This document shows, in pieces, positions 10,267 to 17,982 of a stretch of 64,000 nucleotides of DNA. How positions within the stretch are numbered: the stretch's first letter is position 1; the number at the start of each line of letters is the position of its first letter. The stretch is from the NCBI RefSeq assembly GCF_900185645.1, contig NZ_FYAM01000005.1:62001-126000 (forward strand). The letters run 5' to 3'. Origin of the DNA: Clostridium sp. BSD9I1. Lineage in GTDB: Bacteria > Bacillota > Clostridia > Clostridiales > Clostridiaceae. Below the pieces are notes generated by a model, which was given only the letters and a program-made list of their open reading frames with translations, made no database searches and was not told the origin of the DNA. The position numbers and the translations under genes were made by a program.

Positions 10267-10291
10267 AAGTGCCAGGCACGTGGCAAGTTGG
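10267..10291. repeat. GTGCCACC-family element, diverged copy 1
   Basis: AAGTGCCAGGCACGTGGCAAG, the most diverged of six related copies, lying in the short gap between the Nudix and anti-sigma genes. The next 70 bp also hold a near-perfect 20-bp inverted repeat at 10341-10360 (CCCTAAATTTAGGG core). Confidence 0.6.
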
Positions 10292-10380
10292 AAAAGTTAT
10301 CGAAGATGCCTAATATAATATATGTGCCATATTATTTACCGCCCCCTAAATTTAGGGCGCGGCATCTTGAAAACAGATAT

Positions 10381-11337
10381 TTATTTTGTAGGATTTGAAA
10401 CAGTTAGTTCATTCCATAGTTTCTCAAAAACTTTATCATTAATTTTAAAGTATACAGTGGAATAGCCATAATATACATATCCACTTTTTAAAATTGTAAA
10501 ACTTACCTCGCAGCCATCTTTTAATTTTAAGATGATTTCTTTATATTCATCATCATTTCTATAATCACCTAAGGAAGTTTCTATTTCCTCCTGAGAGTAA
10601 GGAGTAGACTTATTTACCTTATCAAGAAAGCGATTTAATAAAGCTATATCATTTATTGGGCTAAAAGCTTCTACACCATTATTCCAATTATTATAACTTC
10701 TAAATTTAGCTTTGATAACATTGCCCTTAAGATTTAATTTTCCAAATACATCTGCTCCGGTATTAATTGTTATTCCATTCAAACAGTCATAAAACTCAGG
10801 GTAAGATGCTCCGTCGGGAGTTTTAATATTAGTCATTATTCTAAAGGCTTTATCATAGCCTTTTACTGTATATACATCCTGCTCTCCTATATTAGAGGCA
10901 AACTCCTTTGAATACTCTGTTTGTTTACTCCATTCATTTATATTAGCCTTTGTTCTACCTAGTTTCTCGCCTAAAAGATTTTCCGTATTTTTAGAATCAA
11001 TGATTGTATGAGAAGAAGTATATATTTTGCCATTATATACAATAAGGGGAATCATTTTAACATAGATGCCATTGTTATTTGGTAATTCTATTTTAGGGAT
11101 GGTTACTATATTAGGTGGATTTTTAGTTTTATTTATTATAGTTTTAAAGCTCATAAGTCCTATGCAGATTAATAAAATAGCGGCTACTGCTGCAAAGGAA
11201 GTATTATACAACTTTTTCTTTGTCCTCTTTGTCTCTATAGAAGTAGACTTTAAATTGTTCGCTAGTTTATTTTTGAATTCTTCACTTGCTTTTATATTAG
11301 AAAAGGCATCTTTGATTTTATTTTTATTCATGCTCAA
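10381..11337 (-). CDS. Probable anti-sigma factor, membrane-anchored
   Basis: 318 residues. A short cytoplasmic N-terminus (about 1-45) is followed by one membrane helix (about 46-65, FAAVAAILLICIGLMSF) and a large extracellular domain. No ZAS zinc motif is seen. It is called anti-sigma from its topology and from its start overlapping the ECF sigma gene by 14 bp, an arrangement typical of a membrane regulator holding its sigma factor. ATG 11337 or the second Met at 11331 could start it. The external signal is unknown. Confidence 0.75.
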   Translation of the reverse strand: MSMNKNKIKDAFSNIKASEEFKNKLANNLKSTSIETKRTKKKLYNTSFAAVAAILLICIGLMSFKTIINKTKNPPNIVTIPKIELPNNNGIYVKMIPLIVYNGKIYTSSHTIIDSKNTENLLGEKLGRTKANINEWSKQTEYSKEFASNIGEQDVYTVKGYDKAFRIMTNIKTPDGASYPEFYDCLNGITINTGADVFGKLNLKGNVIKAKFRSYNNWNNGVEAFSPINDIALLNRFLDKVNKSTPYSQEEIETSLGDYRNDDEYKEIILKLKDGCEVSFTILKSGYVYYGYSTVYFKINDKVFEKLWNELTVSNPTK

Positions 11338-11812
11338 AATCCTCCATCAATTTAGATTTAAGTAATTTCCTTGCTCTACTAAGTTGTGAACCAACTGTTG
11401 ATTCTTTTAAATTTAAAATGTTAGCAATTTCAGAAATACTATAATCTTCATAGTAAAATAGAAAAATAACACTTCTATATTTCAATGGCAAGCTTAAAAC
11501 AGTTGCAATTATTTCATTATCTTCCTGCGTAGCAGCAATAAACTCACCCTCTAATGGAGCTGTCTTTTTAAACCATGAAGACTTTAATTTATCTTTACTT
11601 AAATTAATTGCAACTTTAATTAACCAGGCCTTTTCTTGTTCACTGCTTTGAAATGTTGGCTGCTTCTCAAGAAGCTTAATAAAAGTCTCTTGTGTTATAT
11701 CTTCAGCATCATTAAAGTTTTTCATGTAAGAGTAGGAAATTCTTAGTATCATATCAGAATATTTTTCAATAATATTTTGAATATAATTTTCGGTACCATA
11801 AAATTTATTCAT
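11324..11812 (-). CDS. ECF-type RNA polymerase sigma factor (sigma-70 family)
   Basis: 162 residues. Sigma region 2 spans about 14-80 (DAEDITQETFIKLLEKQPTF, the -10 recognition helix area) and region 4 about 105-155 (LPLKYRSVIFLFYYEDYSIS then a helix-turn-helix), with no region 3, as in ECF factors. It is the upstream gene of a two-gene operon with its presumed membrane anti-sigma factor. ECF factors usually activate their own operon and a small stress regulon; the targets cannot be told here. Confidence 0.93.
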   Translation of the reverse strand: MNKFYGTENYIQNIIEKYSDMILRISYSYMKNFNDAEDITQETFIKLLEKQPTFQSSEQEKAWLIKVAINLSKDKLKSSWFKKTAPLEGEFIAATQEDNEIIATVLSLPLKYRSVIFLFYYEDYSISEIANILNLKESTVGSQLSRARKLLKSKLMEDFEHE

Positions 11813-11921
11813 GAGTTTTTACTCCCCTTTCACTACTAATACGATTCATAAAGGCAAAATTTTGCACTAACTAATATTTTTATTAAATAAATCTTGATGT
11901 TGCATTGATTGGCTATTAAGC

Positions 11922-11950
11922 TTGACTTAGTAAATATTTTATAGTAAACT
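11922..11950 (+). promoter_or_regulatory. Promoter of the preQ1-controlled operon
   Basis: TTGACT (11922-11927) and TAAACT (11945-11950) with 17-bp spacing. It would start RNA near 11957, about 15 nt before the preQ1 aptamer. The -35 is good, the -10 weak. Confidence 0.55.
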
Positions 11951-11970
11951 GTAGCCACATAAAAAATAAT

Positions 11971-12012
11971 AGAGACAGTTCGTAACCATCCTGTCTATAA
12001 ACAAAACTAGGA
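11971..12012 (+). promoter_or_regulatory. preQ1-I riboswitch aptamer
   Basis: Stem P1 AGACAG/CTGTCT (11973-11978 with 11991-11996) encloses the 12-nt loop TTCGTAACCATC, followed by the A-rich tail ATAAACAAAACTAGG that in this class folds into the P1 groove and pairs back with the loop. This matches the known preQ1-I architecture closely. An intrinsic terminator follows at once, so binding of preQ1 probably stops transcription. The genes downstream make preQ0/preQ1 precursors, which agrees. Confidence 0.85.
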
Positions 12013-12015
12013 CGT

Positions 12016-12039
12016 AACTACTGAATTAGGTAGTTTTTT
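12016..12039 (+). terminator. preQ1 riboswitch expression-platform terminator
   Basis: AACTAC (12016-12021) pairs with GTAGTT (12030-12035) around an 8-nt loop and runs into T residues. It directly follows the aptamer tail, so it is the likely off-switch formed when ligand is bound. Confidence 0.7.
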
Positions 12040-12047
12040 GTTTATGG

Positions 12048-12066
12048 AGGGCGTATGCCCTTTTTT
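12048..12066 (+). terminator. Second terminator in the queuosine leader
   Basis: AGGGC (12048-12052), loop GTAT, GCCCT (12057-12061), then a T-run. It is compact and GC-rich. Located between the riboswitch and the first gene, it may reinforce attenuation or belong to an alternative fold. Confidence 0.65.
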
Positions 12067-12123
12067 GTTTGGAAAAAATAGAAAATTATAGATATATAGT
12101 TCCTAAAGTAAGGAGAAGTTGTA

Positions 12124-13125
12124 ATGAAAAAAATAGGTTTAACTACAACAGTACCAATAGAAGTTATAATTGCTGCAGGATATACACCGGTAGATTTAAA
12201 TAATATCTTTATAACCTCAGAGAATTATTTGAAATATATAGATATAGCTGAAAGAGATGGATTTCCTAAAAGCTTATGTGCTTGGATAAAGGGAATTTAT
12301 GGAGTATGTTTAGAAAATAATATTAAAGAAATAGTTGGAGTTATGGGGGGAGATTGTTCTAATACTAAAGCCCTTATTGAAGTGCTTGAGTTAAGAGGAA
12401 TAAAGGTTTATCCATTTTCCTTTCCAAATAGCCATAATCTTAAGGATGTAGAAAATGAAATAAAAAGATTTATGGATATCTTTAATGTAACTCTAGAAGA
12501 AGTTGAACCAGTTCGAAAAAGATTGAATGAAATTAGGGAGTTAGGTAAGGAAATTGATGAATTAACATATAAGGAAAACAAGGCTACTGGCTTTGAAAAT
12601 CATCTGTATCAGGTAAGCTTAAGTGACTTTAATGGAGATATAAATTTATATAAAGCTGATCTTGAAAAGGCTATCCATGATATTAGAAAAAGGGAGCCAA
12701 TAAATAAAAAATTAAGATTAGGATATATAGGGGTTCCTCCAATGACTGGAGATATATATGACTTTGTTGAAAATTTTAATGCTCATTTTGTATATAACGA
12801 GGTACAAAGGGAATTTGCTTTTCCTAGAGGAGATAAGGCTTTAAATATATTTCATCAATATTATGACTACACTTATCCTTATGATACTGGATTTAGAATT
12901 AAGGAATTAAAAAAACAAATTGAAGATAGAAACTTAGATGGCATAATTCACTACACTCAGGCATTTTGCCATAGGGCAGTTGAAGATATAGTGTTAAAGA
13001 ATCAATTAGATATTCCAATCCTGAACATTGAAGGGGATAAGTTAAATGCATTAGATGCAAGAACAAAACTTAGGCTAGAAGCTTTTCTTGATATGCTTCT
13101 TGATTTAAAGGAGGCTGAAAGATGA
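12124..13125 (+). CDS. 2-hydroxyacyl-CoA dehydratase-like (HgdB/double-cubane family) protein
   Basis: 333 residues related to the D-component of 2-hydroxyacyl-CoA dehydratases and to double-cubane-cluster proteins. Candidate Fe-S ligands are C52 (SLCAW), C62 (GVCLEN), C78 (GGDCSN) and C282 (AFCHRA). Family members carry out low-potential reductions or radical dehydrations driven by an ATP-hydrolysing activator, encoded here by the next gene, which overlaps by 4 bp (ATGA). No CoA-pathway gene is nearby; instead it is the first gene behind the preQ1 riboswitch and is followed by queD-queE-folE-queC. Its real substrate is unknown; a role in deazaguanine metabolism is inference from context. Confidence 0.8.
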   Translation: MKKIGLTTTVPIEVIIAAGYTPVDLNNIFITSENYLKYIDIAERDGFPKSLCAWIKGIYGVCLENNIKEIVGVMGGDCSNTKALIEVLELRGIKVYPFSFPNSHNLKDVENEIKRFMDIFNVTLEEVEPVRKRLNEIRELGKEIDELTYKENKATGFENHLYQVSLSDFNGDINLYKADLEKAIHDIRKREPINKKLRLGYIGVPPMTGDIYDFVENFNAHFVYNEVQREFAFPRGDKALNIFHQYYDYTYPYDTGFRIKELKKQIEDRNLDGIIHYTQAFCHRAVEDIVLKNQLDIPILNIEGDKLNALDARTKLRLEAFLDMLLDLKEAER

Positions 13126-13883
13126 GAATATTAGGAATAGACCTTGGAAGTAGAGAAGTTAAGATTGTCTTAATGGAAAATAATAATATAGTCCAAAAGA
13201 AAAAAGTAAGTACAATGAGTTTTTACAGAGATTACTGCAGCTTTGATGGCAAGATAATTGTAGATTTAGAAAAACTTGATATAGGTGAGGTTGATAAGGC
13301 AGTATCTACAGGTTACGGAAAAAACAATACTGATTTAAAGCTCTTTACACCAATAAATGAGATAAAGGCTCATACTTATGGAGCTATTTACCAAACTAAT
13401 TTAAAAGATTTTATACTTTTAGATGTTGGTGGACAGGATGTTAAGGTAGTTAAAATAGAAAAAGGTATTACTACGGATTTAGAGCTTAATGAAAAATGTG
13501 CTGCTTCCTGCGGTAGATATTTAGAGAATATGGCAAATGTGCTTGAAATATCCCTTGATGAAATGAGTAAATACTCAGAAAATCCTGTGGATTTAAATTC
13601 AACTTGCGCGGTATTTTCTGAGTCAGAGCTAATTGGTAAAATCGCTGAAGGCGTAAGTATTGAAAGATTATGTGCAGGGGTTAATTATTCTCTTTATAAA
13701 AGATTGCAGCATCTTTTAACTAAATTTAGAGGTGAAAAACTAGTTTTAACTGGTGGTGTTGCTAATAATACTGCAATAAGAAAATACCTTGAGAATGATT
13801 ATAAAGAAATAGTATCTGTAGAAGAACCTCAATTTAATGGAGCAATTGGTTGCTGCTATTATGGAAGTAAGATTTTAAGATAA
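13122..13883 (+). CDS. Activator ATPase, BadF/BcrA/HgdC family
   Basis: 253-residue ASKHA-fold ATPase. The N-terminal phosphate loop is GIDLGSREVKIV; the second is DVGGQDVKVV. Cysteines in KCAASCGRYLEN (C126, C130) and STCAVFSESE (about C162) match those that hold the dimer-bridging [4Fe-4S] cluster in archerases. Such proteins hydrolyse ATP to push one low-potential electron into a partner dehydratase or double-cubane protein, here clearly the overlapping upstream gene. Oxygen sensitivity is expected from the family. Confidence 0.88.
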   Translation: MRILGIDLGSREVKIVLMENNNIVQKKKVSTMSFYRDYCSFDGKIIVDLEKLDIGEVDKAVSTGYGKNNTDLKLFTPINEIKAHTYGAIYQTNLKDFILLDVGGQDVKVVKIEKGITTDLELNEKCAASCGRYLENMANVLEISLDEMSKYSENPVDLNSTCAVFSESELIGKIAEGVSIERLCAGVNYSLYKRLQHLLTKFRGEKLVLTGGVANNTAIRKYLENDYKEIVSVEEPQFNGAIGCCYYGSKILR

Positions 13884-13900
13884 ATTCAGGAGGAATAATT

Positions 13901-14332
13901 ATGTATATTTTAAAAGCAGAACACAGCTTTGATAGTGCCCATTTTCTTGCTAATTATAGAGGAAAATGTGGAAATATTCACGGGCATAGATGGAAAGTTG
14001 AAATTGAAGTGCAGTCAGAAACATTACAAAATGGCGGTCAGCTTGATGGAATGGTAATTGACTTTGGAGATTTAAAAAGAGATGTTAAAAACACAGTAGA
14101 TTATTATGATCATGCATTAATAATTCAGGAAGGAACTATGAGGGGGGAAACATTAAATTGTATATGCCAGGACGGATTTAAAGTAATACAGGTGAATTTT
14201 AGACCAACAGCAGAAAATTTTGCAGCGCTTTTCTTTAAAACAATGAAAGAAAAAGGATATAACGTAAAACGAGCTACGGTTTATGAAACTCCTACTAATA
14301 GTGCTATATATGAAGAAAGTGAGGCTAGATAA
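13901..14332 (+). CDS. queD: 6-carboxy-5,6,7,8-tetrahydropterin synthase
   Basis: 143 residues. QueD turns dihydroneopterin triphosphate into 6-carboxytetrahydropterin, the second step to preQ0. Zinc-binding histidines are H14 (DSAHF), H27 and H29 (NIHGH), with the catalytic Cys at C23 (GKCGN); the acidic and aromatic core VIDFGDLK and DHALII follows. It has its own AGGAGG site 17 bp after the activator gene and runs directly into queE. Confidence 0.95.
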   Translation: MYILKAEHSFDSAHFLANYRGKCGNIHGHRWKVEIEVQSETLQNGGQLDGMVIDFGDLKRDVKNTVDYYDHALIIQEGTMRGETLNCICQDGFKVIQVNFRPTAENFAALFFKTMKEKGYNVKRATVYETPTNSAIYEESEAR

Positions 14333-14333
14333 G

Positions 14334-14999
14334 GTGAATTTTAAGGTGGTTGAAAAATTTATTAGTATTAATGGAGAAGGACGACGTTGTGGACAATTAG
14401 CAGTATTTATAAGATTTGCAGGATGTAATTTAAACTGCAGCTATTGTGATACTACCTGGGCTAATGAAAAAGATGTATCTTATGAGCTAATGTCTGCTTA
14501 TGATATATATGAGTATATTAAATCTACAGGTGTTAAGAATGCAACCTTAACAGGGGGAGAGCCTCTTCTTCAAGAAGGAATAATAGAACTTTTAGAGGTT
14601 CTATCTAAAGATAAAGAACTTAACATGGAAATAGAAACCAATGGAAGTGTGCTTTTAAATAAGTTTGCAGACATAGAAAATTCACCAAGCTTTACCATGG
14701 ACTATAAGCTTCCATCAAGTAATATGGAAGACAAAATGGCAGTAGAAAATTTTAATTATTTAAGTAAGAAAGATACAGTTAAATTTGTATCCGGCAGCAC
14801 CAAAGATTTAGAGAAAGCTAAATATATAATAGATAAATATAATCTCGTGGATAAAGCTAGTGTATATATTAGTCCTGTATTTGGAGAAATTGAAATGGAA
14901 GATATAGTAGAATTTATGAAAGATAATAAAATGAATGGAGTTAACTTACAGGTACAGCTTCACAAAATTATATGGGAACCAAGTAAAAAGGGGGTATAA
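14334..14999 (+). CDS. queE: 7-carboxy-7-deazaguanine synthase (radical SAM)
   Basis: About 221 residues. QueE rearranges 6-carboxytetrahydropterin to 7-carboxy-7-deazaguanine using SAM, Mg and a [4Fe-4S] cluster. The cluster cysteines are C31, C35 and C38 (GCNLNCSYC), preceded by the substrate motif SINGEG and followed by [11 protein letters not shown] choose the GTG at 14334, one base after the queD stop, with GAGG at 14321-14324; earlier ATGs lie inside queD and would add residues not seen in the family. Tight coupling to queD is expected. Confidence 0.93.
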   Translation: MNFKVVEKFISINGEGRRCGQLAVFIRFAGCNLNCSYCDTTWANEKDVSYELMSAYDIYEYIKSTGVKNATLTGGEPLLQEGIIELLEVLSKDKELNMEIETNGSVLLNKFADIENSPSFTMDYKLPSSNMEDKMAVENFNYLSKKDTVKFVSGSTKDLEKAKYIIDKYNLVDKASVYISPVFGEIEMEDIVEFMKDNKMNGVNLQVQLHKIIWEPSKKGV

Positions 15000-15003
15000 T
15001 ATC

Positions 15004-15594
15004 ATGGCTATTGATATAAAAGCAATTGAAGAGCATATAAGGGGAATCTTGGTAGCTTTAGGTGATGACCCTAATAGAGAAGGGCTGAAGGACACGCCTA
15101 AACGTGTAGCTAAAATGTATGAAGAAGTATTTAAGGGAATGTGCTTTACTAACGATGAAATTGCAGAAATGTTTAATACCACTTTCGAGGATGATTTATC
15201 TATAAATGAAAATTCTAGTGATATAGTTTTTATGAAAGATATAGAAATATTTAGCCATTGTGAGCATCATTTAGCATTGATGTATAACATGAAGGTGGCA
15301 GTAGCATATGTGCCTAATGGAAAAGTTATTGGATTAAGTAAAATAGCAAGAATAGCGGATATGGTAGGCCGCAGACTTCAGCTTCAAGAGAGAATTGGAA
15401 GTGACATAGCAGAAATCATGCAAAAGATAACTAATTCGGGAGATGTAGCAGTTATTATAGAAGGTGAACATGGCTGTATGACTACTAGAGGGATAAAAAA
15501 ACCAGGTACTAAAACAATATCAACTACTTTAAGAGGAAGATTTAATACGGATACAATTTTAAATAATAAATTAATGATGCTTTATACTAAATAA
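15004..15594 (+). CDS. folE: GTP cyclohydrolase I (type IA)
   Basis: 196 residues, usual length for FolE. It converts GTP to dihydroneopterin triphosphate, feeding both folate and deazaguanine synthesis. Zinc ligands: C86 and H89 (SHCEHH) and a Cys near 158 (GEHGCM); catalytic segments [20 protein letters not shown] and [11 protein letters not shown] are complete. The ATG at 15004 has GGGGG before it; upstream codons overlap queE. Its place inside a preQ1-regulated que operon suggests it is devoted to that pathway. Confidence 0.95.
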   Translation: MAIDIKAIEEHIRGILVALGDDPNREGLKDTPKRVAKMYEEVFKGMCFTNDEIAEMFNTTFEDDLSINENSSDIVFMKDIEIFSHCEHHLALMYNMKVAVAYVPNGKVIGLSKIARIADMVGRRLQLQERIGSDIAEIMQKITNSGDVAVIIEGEHGCMTTRGIKKPGTKTISTTLRGRFNTDTILNNKLMMLYTK

Positions 15595-15615
15595 AATTTA
15601 GGGACGGTGTAATGA

Positions 15616-16272
15616 ATGAATAAGAAAAAAGCCATAGTAGTATTTAGTGGCGGACAAGATAGTACAACTTGCTTATTTTGGGCAAAGGAAAAGTTTGAAG
15701 AAGTTATTGCAGTATCCTTTGATTATAATCAAAAACATAAATTAGAATTAGAATGTGCTAAGGACATATGTAAAAAATATAAGGTGGAACATCATATTTT
15801 AGATTTAAATTTATTAAATCAATTAGCACCGAATTCATTAACTAGACAGGATATAACTGTTGATAAAAATGCACCATCGGAGGGAGTGCCTAATTCATTT
15901 GTAGATGGGAGAAACATGCTATTTTTAACCTTTGTTGGAGTATTTGCAAAACAAAGGGGAATAAATACTATTATAACAGGCGTTTCTCAAAGTGATTTTA
16001 GTGGATATCCAGACTGCAGGGATGTATTTATAAAATCCTTAAATGTAACGTTAAACTTAGCTATGGATTATGAATTTGAAATCCTTACTCCTTTAATGTG
16101 GATAAATAAAGCAGAAACTTGGAAAATGGCCAGTGATTTAGGAGTTCTTAATATTGTAAAAGAAGAAACCTTGACTTGTTACAATGGAATAAAAGGAAAT
16201 GGCTGTGGAGAATGTCCAGCCTGTAAATTAAGAAAAAATGGTTATGTAGAGTTCAAAAGAGAATATTTATAA
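15616..16272 (+). CDS. queC: 7-cyano-7-deazaguanine (preQ0) synthase
   Basis: 218 residues. QueC converts carboxydeazaguanine to preQ0 with ATP and ammonia. The PP-loop SGGQDST is at residues 11-17; four cysteines near the C-terminus ([16 protein letters not shown]) bind zinc. It is the last gene of the operon. The step after preQ0, QueF nitrile reduction, is not encoded in this window. Confidence 0.96.
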   Translation: MNKKKAIVVFSGGQDSTTCLFWAKEKFEEVIAVSFDYNQKHKLELECAKDICKKYKVEHHILDLNLLNQLAPNSLTRQDITVDKNAPSEGVPNSFVDGRNMLFLTFVGVFAKQRGINTIITGVSQSDFSGYPDCRDVFIKSLNVTLNLAMDYEFEILTPLMWINKAETWKMASDLGVLNIVKEETLTCYNGIKGNGCGECPACKLRKNGYVEFKREYL

Positions 16273-16281
16273 TGAAAATGT

Positions 16282-16330
16282 GGACGGTTAACAACTAATT
16301 GTGATTTTCTTAAATAGTTGTTGATTGTCC
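16282..16330. repeat. Diverged GGACGG palindrome, likely operon terminator
   Basis: GGACGGTTAACAACTA (16282-16297) pairs with TAGTTGTTGATTGTCC (16315-16330) with three G-U pairs. It is a diverged relative of the palindrome at 1704 and lies 10 bp after queC. T-rich sequence follows on the 3' side. Confidence 0.6.
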
Positions 16331-16373
16331 TTAATTTATTGGACGGCGTTTTCAAATATTTAATGAAAAAAAC

Positions 16374-16402
16374 TTGGCTTAAGCTATCAAATATACTATA
16401 AT
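16374..16402 (+). promoter_or_regulatory. Promoter of the carbonic anhydrase-like gene
   Basis: TTGGCT (16374-16379) and TATAAT (16397-16402), 17-bp spacing. Transcription would begin near 16409, just upstream of the preQ1-like element. Confidence 0.65.
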
Positions 16403-16420
16403 AGTAAACTATATACTTAT

Positions 16421-16474
16421 AGAGAGTAATAAATACGGTTCGTGACTACTTTTATTTACATAAAATAAGGAGGG
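16421..16474 (+). promoter_or_regulatory. preQ1-I-like element overlapping the ribosome site
   Basis: The loop TTCGTGACTAC (16439-16449) resembles the loop of the first aptamer (TTCGTAACCATC); flanking bases TAAATA (16430-16435) and TATTTA (16453-16458) can form P1. The tail ATAAAATAAGGAGG parallels ACAAAACTAGGA at the same distance from the loop. The tail contains the AAGGAGG of the next gene, so it would act on translation, as in the short preQ1 switches of thermophilic clostridia. P1 is imperfect (C-U mismatch), so it is less certain than the element at 11971. Confidence 0.5.
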
Positions 16475-16480
16475 CTATTT

Positions 16481-17026
16481 ATGAATAGATTAATAAAGGT
16501 ATTAGATAAAAAGGATATATTACCACAATATATAAATACTCCAATTGAAAAGTTGTTACAATATCATAATTTAGGGTACGATTTTGAAAAATATGCTAAA
16601 GCTGAACTTTTAGTAGGAATGTGTATGGATAATCGTAAACAACTTAGGATTCCTAATAACTTTGCTTATATTTTACGAACAGGTGGGGGCAATTTGAGAT
16701 ATAGCGAATTTAAGGTATCCTATGCTGTTGCTATTGGAGGTATTAAAACAATAGCTTTAATAGGACATAATAATTGTGGAATGGTAAATTTAATGTCCAA
16801 AAAGGATAATTTTATAAAAGGATTAATTGAGAATGCTGGATGGGATCAAAAACATGCAGAAGAACATTTTACAAGTTTTGCTCCAATGTTTGAAATTGAA
16901 AATGAAATAGATTTTTTGTTAAGTGAAACAAAAAGGTTAAATGAAAAATATCCAAAGATATCAGTTATACCGTTATTTTATAATGTAGATGATAATCTCT
17001 TGTATTTAATTGAGGAAAGTAAATAA
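16481..17026 (+). CDS. Beta-carbonic anhydrase-like protein
   Basis: 181 residues with the beta-carbonic anhydrase zinc pattern: C48 and D50 in VGMCMDNR, H96 and C99 in GHNNCGM. The Asp-Arg dyad (CxDxR) is kept. The fold family interconverts CO2 and bicarbonate, but several short clostridial members are not characterised, so the activity is assumed from motifs. It stands alone with its own promoter and a preQ1-like element over its ribosome site, which would place it in the deazaguanine regulon. Why is not evident. Confidence 0.8.
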   Translation: MNRLIKVLDKKDILPQYINTPIEKLLQYHNLGYDFEKYAKAELLVGMCMDNRKQLRIPNNFAYILRTGGGNLRYSEFKVSYAVAIGGIKTIALIGHNNCGMVNLMSKKDNFIKGLIENAGWDQKHAEEHFTSFAPMFEIENEIDFLLSETKRLNEKYPKISVIPLFYNVDDNLLYLIEESK

Positions 17027-17078
17027 ACTTACATTGTTATTGAGAAAATAAGTGATATAATATAAATTTAAGCTAAAG

Positions 17079-17106
17079 GCATTTGCAAATTGCAGGTGCT
17101 TTTTTC
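17079..17106 (+). terminator. Terminator, AAAGCATCTGCA family (copy 1)
   Basis: GGCATTTGCAA pairs with TTGCAGGTGC and is followed by TTTTTT. This hairpin belongs to a sequence family seen again at 22618, 23566 and 44297. Confidence 0.8.
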
Positions 17107-17108
17107 GT

Positions 17109-17151
17109 GTGCGCCCGGCATGGGCGTAATCTTGTCAGTGAAAGTCTGATA
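17109..17151 (+). mobile_element. Possible 5' relic of a group II intron
   Basis: Starts GTGCGCCCGGCATGGGCG, which fits the GUGYG start and first stem of bacterial group II introns, and contains AGTGAAAGTCTGATAC, resembling the conserved GGTGAAAGTCC region. It is GC-rich compared with its surroundings and lies directly after the T-run of a terminator, the usual target of class C group II introns. Only about 43 bp survive; no reverse transcriptase or 3' end is present. Confidence 0.4.
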
Positions 17152-17154
17152 CTC

Positions 17155-17183
17155 GACTTGCCAAGTGCCACCCACATGGCAAG
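17155..17183. repeat. GTGCCACC-family element, copy 2
   Basis: ACTTGCCA (17155-17162) and TGGCAAGT (17176-17183) form a perfect 8-bp inverted repeat around AGTGCCACCCACA. It abuts the intron-like relic, making a composite of terminator, relic and palindrome in 110 bp. Confidence 0.75.
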
Positions 17184-17283
17184 TTGTTATATGCATGATA
17201 AGTGTGTTAATAATTATAATATAGATGTATAATCTAATTGAAATAAAGATATGGATTGTAGTTTCAAAATGATGGAGGAATAT

Positions 17284-17979
17284 ATGAATAAATTACTATT
17301 AGTTGAAGATGATGAGGCATTATCAATGGGTATAGAATTTACCCTTACAGATGAAGGCTATGAGGTTTTTAGTGCTTCCACTTTAGAAAATGGAAAAGCA
17401 CTCTTTGAAAAAGAAGATTTTGATTTAATAATATTAGATGTAAATTTGCCAGATGGTAATGGATATGAACTTTGTAAGTACATCAGGACTAAAAGTGATA
17501 CACCTGTAATATTCTTAACTGCCTTAGATGAAGAGGTAAATGTGGTGCTTGGCTTTCAAATGGGTGGAGATGACTATATAACTAAGCCTTTTAGAGTAAA
17601 GGAACTGCTGCTGAGGATAAAAGCAATTTTAAGAAGAAATTCTAAGATAGCGGCATGTGGAAACAAATTGATAAGTGAAGATATTGTTATAGATATATCC
17701 ACAGCTCTTGCTAAAAAGAATGGGAATGAATTAACTCTTACAGCTCAGGAATATAGATTACTTTTAATATTCATGTCAAATGCAAATGTCTTAATGAAAA
17801 GAGAAGAAATATTAAAAGAGTTAATGGATGGGGCAGAAGTTTTCTTTGATGAAAATACCCTTTCTGTGTACATAAAGAGAATTAGAGAGAAGATAGAAGA
17901 AAATCCCAAGGAACCAAAGTACATAGTAACTATAAGAGGGCAAGGATATAAGTGGAATAAGGAAGTAATTAAGGAGTAA
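17284..17979 (+). CDS. OmpR-family response regulator
   Basis: About 231 residues: receiver domain (acidic pocket E8-D9-D10, phospho-acceptor near D52 in LILDVNLPDG, Lys in ITKPF) and a C-terminal winged-helix DNA-binding domain. ATG 17284 is chosen because GGAGG precedes it by 7 bp; upstream in-frame codons lack a site. Four bases separate it from the histidine kinase gene. The system probably controls the ABC transporter genes that follow, as in BceRS/VncRS-type modules. Confidence 0.93.
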   Translation: MNKLLLVEDDEALSMGIEFTLTDEGYEVFSASTLENGKALFEKEDFDLIILDVNLPDGNGYELCKYIRTKSDTPVIFLTALDEEVNVVLGFQMGGDDYITKPFRVKELLLRIKAILRRNSKIAACGNKLISEDIVIDISTALAKKNGNELTLTAQEYRLLLIFMSNANVLMKREEILKELMDGAEVFFDENTLSVYIKRIREKIEENPKEPKYIVTIRGQGYKWNKEVIKE

Positions 17980-17982
17980 TAT

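Noticed and set aside
10341-10360. CCCTAAATTTAGGG palindrome as a terminator of the anti-sigma gene
   Set aside because: It lies just after the stop on the minus strand but no T-run follows in that direction; it could equally be an operator or chance.
15601-15609. GGGACGGTG before queC as another GGGACGG repeat
   Set aside because: No second arm is present and it occupies the ribosome-site position of queC, so coincidence is the simpler reading.
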